From: Paraglomus occultum
Taxonomy: Eukaryota; Glomeromycota; Glomeromycetes; Paraglomerales; Paraglomeraceae
Length of the DNA: 12,641 nt
NCBI GenBank assembly: GCA_910592205.1
Contig: CAJVPJ010001069.1
Location: forward strand, 1-12,641
Direction of reading: 5' to 3'
Positions 1-7,158 of this stretch are shown here, piece by piece. Every line of letters starts with the position of its first letter. Position 1 is the first letter of the stretch. The position numbers and the translations under genes are program-made. Below the pieces are notes generated by a model. It had not been told where the DNA came from and searched no databases. It saw only the letters and a list, made by a program, of their open reading frames with translations.

Positions 1-74
1 GGGCCAACCCGAAACGCGATCGCGATTTGGGTCGACCCTATTCCGAATTGGGTCAGATTTCGATTTGGGTCAGA
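1..74. repeat. Short GGGTC-type direct repeat at left edge
   Basis: Three near-identical copies of a 13-14 base word, CGATTTGGGTCGA, CGAATTGGGTCAGA and CGATTTGGGTCAGA, begin at about 23, 44 and 61. The unit is short and the spacing irregular (21 and 17 bp), so this is probably the end of a longer satellite or low-complexity stretch lying left of the window. No coding potential is apparent. It is cut by the window edge, so its full extent is unknown. Confidence 0.55.
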
Positions 75-464
75 ACAGTAATACTCTCATGATAATAATA
101 ATAATAGTAAATTAGAGATAGATTTGTGCAACAGTAAATAGGGAATATAACCGAGGTATGATAACAATAGATTATTATACGATATGGGAATTTGGGACTG
201 CAAAAATATCGGGAATAGGGATATATCTGAAGGGAACACTAATGAGGTAAATTTATATGGAAATACAATAGAGGAAATCCGTCCCGCTTGGGATATTAAA
301 GGGTTGGGATTTAAAAGAGGTATGACTGTAGTCGTGACAAATTTGAGAAAAAAGTGCCCGAATTTACGATTCACAGATCATGTGATCAATGGTGCCAAAT
401 TTACGATTTATTATGTGATCAGGGGTATGTAAATTTATTACAATTGTTCAAAAATGCTGAAAGG
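75..464. other. AT-rich spacer with an ATA microsatellite and a small direct repeat
   Basis: Open frames of about 80-95 codons exist on both strands here, but neither gives a protein I recognise. The minus-strand one is leucine-rich only because it reads through the ATA/TAA microsatellite near 91-107. An imperfect duplication is visible: the word aatttacgatt occurs at 361-371 and 398-408, followed by catgtgatca at 379-388 and tatgtgatca at 412-421. I see no gene. Confidence 0.5.
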
Positions 465-618
465 GATCATAGTCAATAATTCCGACACTTTTTTTCCAAC
501 ACTTTATACGCTAGTCAAATTAGTCCATCCGTGTGAGTTATAATGACGATGAATGGCCCTCCATATGCAGAATATGATGTAGGACCATAAAAAAGTGTCG
601 GAATTATTGATTATAATC
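465..618. mobile_element. MITE-like element with 30-bp terminal inverted repeats
   Basis: The left arm at 465-494 and the right arm at 589-618 are reverse complements over 30 bp with 2 mismatches. The core word is aataattccgacactttttt, with its complement on the right. TA dinucleotides sit at matching places in both arms (470-471 and 612-613), which would fit a TA target-site duplication of the Tc1/mariner kind and give an element of about 140 bp between them. The inside has no coding frame. Seen: the inverted repeat. Inferred: a non-autonomous transposon. A hairpin-forming regulatory sequence is less likely given the arm length and 94-bp interior. Confidence 0.7.
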
Positions 619-828
619 TGAGAGGGATACGATGTCGCTTATACCGTCTAACTGCATATTCAGTCTGCTTGGGACTACCGTAAACTATCGTGAATAAGGG
701 CCGTAATGTTATGAAATAGATGGCCCCTCCCCCCCCCCCCCCCCTATCACATCAACAGTCAACGTCATATATTACTTTATTTAGTATCGCTGATTTATGA
801 TTCATCTTACAAACATCCTCTGGTAAAA
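619..828. other. Spacer containing a 16-nt poly-C run
   Basis: No gene is seen. The main feature is an uninterrupted run of 16 C at 729-744, immediately preceded by CCCCT. Such a run is prone to length variation and to sequencing error, so its exact length should be treated with caution. Confidence 0.5.
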
Positions 829-1149
829 CTACGACGTATAGTTGGTCCCCTTCCATATTAAGTTGTCTTCTGTACCGTTGAGGTCATTAGACAGCCCACA
901 GGTTTTAAAGGTTTCGAATATAATTTCTGGTTCATTATCCAGTTCCGGGAATTTACTCTTCGCTCTCACTCCTGGCAAAATTTTCGGATTCTTCGGAAGT
1001 CGAACTATGCCTGGTACTAACATGTGAATCTTGTTTGGAATTAAATGTTTTCTTTGTTTTGAATGTCGTCTCACAATAGTTAGAATTGCTTCACGGAATG
1101 CGAGAGGAATTTTTTTTTGATAGAGCGAGGAACGCATTCTTATTGGCAT
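829..1149 (-). CDS. Unassigned 106-aa open frame
   Basis: A single uninterrupted frame runs from an ATG at 1149 to a TAG at 829, and an in-frame TAA lies four codons before the ATG, so the frame is bounded. The product is basic in its first half (R/K/H-rich around residues 1-50) and acidic in residues 70-85. It has no signal peptide, membrane segment or cysteine motif. Amino-acid use looks protein-like rather than low-complexity, unlike the other open frames in the first 4 kb. I do not recognise a family. It may be a genuine small gene, a terminal exon of a larger gene, or chance; nothing nearby helps decide. Confidence 0.3.
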   Translation of the reverse strand: MPIRMRSSLYQKKIPLAFREAILTIVRRHSKQRKHLIPNKIHMLVPGIVRLPKNPKILPGVRAKSKFPELDNEPEIIFETFKTCGLSNDLNGTEDNLIWKGTNYTS

Positions 1150-2380
1150 TGCGCGGTTTTAGTAATTTAGTTTTACGTGATATGATGCCAAAATCTGTCA
1201 TTCATATGAAAATGTTGGATTCAATTTCTCTGGAATCTTTCTAAAATCTTCACATAGTTTTGAACGTTCAGTCTTGAATGAAACAAAAATGCAGAAACTT
1301 TTATAAAATATTGTTTCGTTGTCTGGGTTAAAGCTTGTCTACAAAAGTTGTTGCGACTAAGCGGTCCGAGCCAATATGAAAAATCCAGTGCTGTGGCATT
1401 TATTATTAAACTTTTACAAAATTTATTTGATTCTCGAAAACGTGACCGTTTTAAGAGGTCTCGCAGAGAATAGATTTTCAGTTTCTTGACGATTCACTCT
1501 TCATGTGTTATCGGAATTGGTTCTCAATTACTCTAATAAAGTATATCTGTGCAATTTACGAATTGGTTTATCTTCTTCAGTTAGTGTACAAAATTTGTGA
1601 CTTGTATCATAAAAAATACGATTAGAAGCATTCAGTTTACATTTTACTCCGAATCTAAAATCAGTGATACAACTAGAGCGTGTGCGAGGCCTGCCTATGT
1701 GACTCACGTTCAGGACATTCTATTATGTTAAAAAACTAAGCACAAATTTAATGCAATTGAAGTGCTGTGAAAATATAGAGTAATTGATGTTTAGTTGTAT
1801 TTTGCATCTTCGATTTCAGAAAAGGTTTCCCAACAAATCGTTATCGTTAGATAATTTTGACCAACTTTCGCTACATTTTTTCTGAACGCGATTATTTTTT
1901 TTAGTGATCAGTTAATTACAAACCCTTTAAACGACAAATTATCTAGTGAGTCAAATAGCACAGATAATACTTGGCCATTTCCATTATATTTTTGCTGCAG
2001 CACTGCTACTACATGCCGCCATTTTTGACTTTGTTTAGTAATATTCGCCGTGCTAAACGAGCTAAATTTTTAGTAGCTACATCTTTGTACAAAGCGTAAA
2101 TTTTACTTAATAAAAAACCAGCAAAGTTTAAATCCGCTTTGCAGTGATTTATATTAAAATTGATGGAAATTTTTTGTAGACAGGTTGTTTTATTGCAGTT
2201 TTCAAAATTCTTGGGTCACACAAATTTTGTCCACGACTTTTTTTGCGATATACGCGAAAACTGGTCAAAATATTCTGCTTGCCCGCGATTATTAAACCTT
2301 TCTGAAGAGTAGAAGACGCCTATTTAATACAACTTTGTCCCTTTACTTAGTGCGAGGCAAGAAAAGCGTGGTTACACCAG
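1150..2380. other. AT-rich intergenic stretch without recognisable content
   Basis: I read both strands and found no frame with a recognisable product, no tRNA-like cloverleaf and no strong repeat. It lies between the unassigned minus-strand frame and the transposase relic and may include degraded transposon sequence that I cannot identify. Confidence 0.5.
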
Positions 2381-2421
2381 TGATTATAACCGATTACAAA
2401 CGATTATTAAGCGATTACAAC
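2381..2421. repeat. Four tandem copies of a CGATTAYAA-like decamer
   Basis: Four adjacent units read tgattataac, cgattacaaa, cgattattaag and cgattacaac. They lie about 80 bp before the start codon of the Tc1/mariner transposase relic, where a transposon's terminal or subterminal repeats would be expected. I could not find a matching inverted copy downstream of the relic, consistent with loss of its right end. The link to the transposon is inference. Confidence 0.5.
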
Positions 2422-2500
2422 AGTTATGGAACAATTGTAACGTATTATGAAGTGAGTATGTATTAATTACAATGCTCTTTGATATTATTCGCTTAAGAAG

Positions 2501-3096
2501 ATGTCAAGAAGTCTCAGCAATGACCTACTTTAGAGAATAGTATACCTGCATCGTGATGGGTATTCAAGCAAGAAGATAAGAAGTCTCTTACATATTTCTC
2601 GGGCTACTGTTGGAAGGGTCTTGGGAACATATAGGAAGTGGGGTTGTGTCAAGGATCCTTTTATAGGCTCTAGGGGAAGAAGAAAGTTGTTTGATGTGGA
2701 TGATATGGAAGTATGTTGCTAGTCAATCGAACATTATTATAATAAATTTCTTAAAGGTTCTCAAGTCTTTGGTTGAACAGAAGTTGGATTGGTATTTAGA
2801 TGAGTTGGTTTCTGAGATGAGAAGACTTACTATTACTGGGAAGACTGTTTCCATACCCACTTTATGGCAATCATTAAAATTTTGCGGAAAAACAAGGAAG
2901 AAGTTTGTTATATATATAATAAGGGCCTGATTCGTCAAGTTCTGATGGGCAACTAATCTTTTCAAATTAGCTTAGTAAAGCAGCAATAAAACGAAACGAA
3001 ATGTTTCGAAGTGTTTTTACGGCTGTTGTTGGGGAGTATTCTGCAGAGCTAATATTCGTTGATGAGTGTGCAAAGGATGAAAGATCACACCGTTAG
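2501..3096 (+). pseudogene. Tc1/mariner (IS630-type) transposase relic
   Basis: Three blocks share one frame: 2501-2710, 2757-2906 and 2971-3096. Block 1 starts MSRSLSND and holds the helix-turn-helix segment typical of fungal mariner transposases (LHISRATVGRVL, then YRKWGCVKDPF and GRRKLF). Block 2 carries LVEQKLDWYLDELV and TLWQSLKFCGKTRKK. Block 3 carries KAAIKRNE and then FVDECAKDERS, whose first D is the first acid of the DDE catalytic triad. The gap 2711-2756 looks like a real 46-nt intron (GTATGT...AAAG, phase 0). The gap 2907-2970 ends CTAATC...ATTAG but has a poor donor (GTTATA). A TAG at 2531-2533 stands where the family usually has Trp, and the frame ends just after the first catalytic Asp, so the rest of the catalytic core is missing. 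This is a dead, 3'-truncated copy. Confidence 0.85.
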
Positions 3097-4125
3097 ATAA
3101 TCCTATTGGCTGACTATTGTATTCGTATTCATTTTTTTATGGGTGATCTACAGTTTTAAAAACTGCAATAAAATATTGTTGGTTACCATTTTAAATAAAT
3201 GTTAATTACTATAAGCAGAGAAAGCATTGGAATCTATAGAATTGATAAATTTAATTCAGTATTAAAGATAAAGAAAATAAATACTTTATGAAGAAAGCTC
3301 TAACGATTGCTTATAGTAGATTTATTAAAATGTAAGTATTTATGAGTAATTGTTATACTTTGCCAGAAAGAAAATTACATTAAGAAGTTATAATGTTAAA
3401 AATGCCATTATTCTTTTGTTTTCGTGTTTTCTGGCTTTTTGCAGATTAGGATTTTCTCAGTAATTTGTAATTGTACTGAAAAACTAGTTCTGTTAAGTCG
3501 GCTATTTTATTTAGCTAACGTCATGGTTGGGGTAAAACCACCGGACGTCCGGTCAATTGCGGCAGAGCACACCAAAGCTTCCGTAATTAAGTTTATTATC
3601 TGCAAAGAGTAATAATTTTATCATAAAAAGAACGAAACGAAACACATATACGCTAGAGCTGGTTGGCGAAGGTATGGATTATTTTGTTGAAGTCAAGTTG
3701 CTGCCTTTCGTAAGGTATGGTGCTATTATTTGGTTAAGTGTCTAAGTTTTCAAGGAAGGCTCCAAGTATACCAACGTCTTCGGTTTACCCTGTAATACTA
3801 AACTGTTTAATTATGATCACATGTGTTTCGACCAAGTCAGCCATTTGAGGCGGGCTACTGGTTGGCGCCGACTACGCATTCATAATTACGGCGCGAAAAA
3901 ACACGCGCGTATATGTGTGATCAAATTTCAAAAGACTATGTCAATTCGGTATGATAAACTCACTAACTTGGAATACGAACCATAGGGAAAAGATGTCATT
4001 GTTTGTTTATTTTACAATTGATGTCTATTATTATATCGTACAGTACAGTGCCAATTCTCGTGTCTTATAATAAGTATTTACATTAGTCTTAATTTACTTT
4101 TGGAAAGTCTCTTAATCCTTAACTA
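3097..4125. other. Spacer between transposase relic and kinase-like gene
   Basis: No second half of the transposase is visible after 3096. A 62-codon plus-strand frame at 3424-3612 gives no recognisable product. Around 3840-3915 there is a locally GC-rich patch with several CG dinucleotides. On the minus strand an AATAAA word lies at 4006-4011, about 115 bp beyond the kinase-like gene's stop codon, and is a possible polyadenylation signal for it. I see no gene here. Confidence 0.45.
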
Positions 4126-5899
4126 TCATCCTATCATCGCCTTATCCATCATCCATCGTATCTTTGACTCTGGCATATCCTTTACAAATCCAGCACTTGC
4201 TGCCTGTTCTTTCAACTTTTTTGCTTCTGCAATGTTTTTCTCAACCCCATTGCCCTTTTCATAGCATTGACCAAGAGAGTGTAATGCATTGACATGTCCA
4301 AGATCGACTGCGTCTTTGTACAGACGAACTGCTTCATTCATATCTCTTGATACTCCAATTCCTTTTTCGTAACAATAGCCTAAATTCCATAAAGCTGGTG
4401 GATAGCGTCGTCCAGCCGCTCGTTGATAGAATTCAAAAGCTCTCTTCCGATCCTTTTTCCTATCTACATATCCGAATTCATAGAACTGGCCGAGACAATA
4501 TTCTGCGAGCGGGATATTCTTATCCGCAGAAAGTTTGTAAAGACGAAGTGCTTCAGGATAGCATACACTTGTTCCAACCCCAACATGGTAGAAAAATCCG
4601 ATCAAAGCACAGCAATGTCCACATGTTTCATCATGCCGCCTCAGGGTGTTCAGAATGTTCTCTACGTCGTAATTGTTGTTAGTGAGCCAGTTGATGACAA
4701 AGTTACGTGCGTGATGGTCTATTCTTCCTCTTGTTGTTTGCTTTTCGATAATTGTGAGAAGCCATGTTGTGTAAAGATGGTTTTCAGACGGTCTTAAAAT
4801 TAGATCTTCATTATCAATCTTCATTAAGTCATTTCTTCTTAAAATGTCTTCTAGTTTACGAAGTATTTCCTTACATGTTAGTCGTTTAACGAGATCCCTG
4901 TCGCGACATTGTTTATATAACTCGATATAGTCATCAGGTGTGCCTTCTACTGGTGTCAATTTGTTGAGGTCAGAATCGGATGATGGTATACCGCCGGATA
5001 TCTCCCAAAGTAGTACACCAAGACTGTACACGTCTGATTTCTTATTATGTTTATAATTTTGTGTGATGCTGTACAGTACGTCGGTATAAGCGGAATTGTG
5101 TTTTAGGTTAATGGCTGATTTTCGATCTAATCTGGATAAGCCAAAAGCTGAAATCTTTGCCGTACCATTATGAACGTGTACGGTATCTGAAGTCTAATAG
5201 TATAGAAATAATAGTAAGCATGATAACCTGATCAAGTATCTAATGAAGTTAAAAAACATTACCAGATTTTTATGTAAGACTTCCATGTTATGAAGATAGT
5301 CGAGGCCTTTGGTTATATCTAATGCGAGCTGATTTTTTTTCTTCCAACTTAGTGTATCTGAGTGCTCTTTTAAAAATTTGAACAATGGACCGCCGTCGGC
5401 ATGTTCGAGAACTATGAAGTATTTCCGGTTTAAATCTGTCGATTAAATTAATCAAGGACGTTAATATTTGGTTTCATTCATACTGTATCGACTCGGTGGC
5501 TAGCTCTCGAGATTACCTTTAGTTATACCGAAAACTCGAATAATATTTGGATGATCCTTTGCTTTGTGGTGAATCGCCACCTGCAATTGATGACAGGCGT
5601 TAACGCTTGATCATTGTATATTTGACGCATTTAATAGGCTGCAAACAATGAAATCTGTTTAGTGACAGTAAATGAAAGCTGTGATTCACCTCGGCGGCAA
5701 ATTCCTTACTGTTATAAAAGTGCGTCTGTCCGATATCGCGAAATTGGAGGATTGCTTGAAGTACGACCATGCTGCCGGATTCCTCGATAGTCGCACGCCC
5801 TTTTTGAATTTCAGACGTACTGAACTGGTAGAGCTTAATAATTCGATTGTTTATACAATTCTCTATCCAGCCATTTTCACCGTCGTTTAATTGACTCAT
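4126..5899 (-). CDS. Pseudokinase-Sel1 repeat fusion protein
   Basis: Four exons on the minus strand: 5690-5899, 5517-5580, 5263-5435 and 4126-5193, giving 504 aa. The introns are 5581-5689, 5436-5516 and 5194-5262, all GT-AG. The start ATG at 5899 follows an in-frame TGA ten codons upstream, and the following WIEN...IKLYQF segment is where such kinases usually begin. Residues about 30-270 fold like a tyrosine-kinase-like domain: HPNIIRVFGIT (81-90), LEHADGGPL (101-109), LDYLHNMEVLHKNL (136-149), SDVYSLGVLLWE (202-213) and PVEGTPDDYIELY (230-242). About four Sel1-like repeats follow (roughly 341-376, 377-414, 415-450, 451-486; for example ALWNLGYCYEKGIGV). The catalytic residues are gone: HRD is HKN (146-148), the loop Asn is Thr153, DFG is AFG (165-167), the glycine loop is degraded (39-46), the VAxK lysine region reads IGQTHF (56-61) and APE is absent. 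It is therefore probably a non-catalytic scaffold or signalling decoy. The role is unknown. Confidence 0.9.
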
Positions 5900-7158
5900 T
5901 GCGGGGGTGAAGTCTCGTCTCCTTCATCTGCTTCAATCTGACTCCGTCTAAAGTAGCACAAATCCTGCAGCTCATAAGATGACACAAACCCAGATGACCA
6001 TTGTTATGTTCAGATGATATGCAGCCGCGCATAGAAGAAGCGTGAACGAAGAAGACCGCAAACCAGACTTTAATCCAATTAGGCTATAAGATATATTTAA
6101 AGACAAACGGATTTAGAGGAGTTGTCAAGATCCTATGGATGCCTTTAAGACAACTACTAGTAGCAAGCATCGTTGGTTTATCTTATTGTTACAGTTACGG
6201 TTATAGCTGAGCGTTTTGCGGCTGGAGATTTTGGCTCAAACGCGAGGGTTAGGGAAGAGACCGAATATCTGAGCATTAATATTAATATATGCACATATTA
6301 TTATTGTGAACTGTTGGTCATACTCCCAAAAAGCAATAGATTACACAAGAACAGGAATAAAACGCTTTCTGATGGATATGTACAAGTATTCAAAATTTCA
6401 GTGTATTAATGCTTAATTACGTCAGCATGCATGACAGCATACCATGACCCTGTAATTGAGACAACGATAATGTAAATATGGTCTCATGCCTCATTACAAT
6501 ACAATATGTCTCTCTTTTCAATATCTGTAAGCAGACGCTTGTAGTTCAAAGAATATACGGACGTGATTGTTACACATACAATTATTTCCATTTTCCGGAG
6601 CAGAACATATATATTATTCTAGTAATACAAACCAAACATTACGAGAATCTAATATTTCTAATAAATCATAAACTGCAAGATCGCGTTTATATACGTTAAA
6701 CAATTTTTATTCGTGTCTAATAATTATATAAATCGGATCAAATGTTAACGAGATCACGAGAACTATAATAACAGCATAGCCGAGCAATCGATATAACAAA
6801 TAAAGACTCGCACTCTTCTAAGTAAGAGACCTATAGGAGGAGCGATTGATAAGATTTGATTTACTGGTCAAAACGCAAGTTGAGTATTCAGGTTACTCGT
6901 ACACTATTACTATATACATCACTCGGATAGTTCAGTCTTAAGGGGGCAGACTGCTACAACAAAGGTAGCCATGCACTTATCACACGTGAGAGGGGATATA
7001 ATGTAATGAGCATGTACTTACTGCCCTTGCTAGCATAGAGCAATAGATTAGATTTTTGAGACGCATGTGATACTATAGTAACTGTGATATTATCACATGA
7101 TCAAGACGAATTTTCTATGATTTGCACAATTGTTGCAGGCACCCTCTGATGACTTACG
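5900..7158. promoter_or_regulatory. Divergent intergenic region between kinase-like gene and RSM22
   Basis: Both flanking genes point away from this 1.26-kb stretch, so it must contain both promoters. Two plus-strand frames of about 75 codons (6173-6409, 6478-6699) are AT-driven and give nothing recognisable. About 60 bp before the RSM22 start codon region there is an inverted repeat: catgtgata at 7064-7072 and tatcacatg at 7091-7099, the second overlapping a shorter palindrome tgtgata-t-tatcaca (7083-7097). I cannot point to a definite TATA box or transcription-factor site. Confidence 0.5.

Noticed and set aside
3424-3612. 62-codon plus-strand frame after the transposase relic
   Set aside because: It shows none of the second-half DDE transposase motifs and no other family signature.
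3805-3932. Possible inverted repeat (atgatcacat near 3813 and tgtgtgatca near 3915)
   Set aside because: Only about 8 bases pair cleanly and the flanks do not extend it, so it is not convincing as a transposon.
4347-4797. Two overlapping plus-strand open frames of 111 and 124 codons
   Set aside because: They lie opposite the Sel1-repeat exon, whose minus-strand reading has clear family motifs; these are antisense shadows.
5672-5890. Plus-strand 72-codon frame
   Set aside because: It is antisense to exon 1 of the kinase-like gene, which carries the kinase N-lobe reading.
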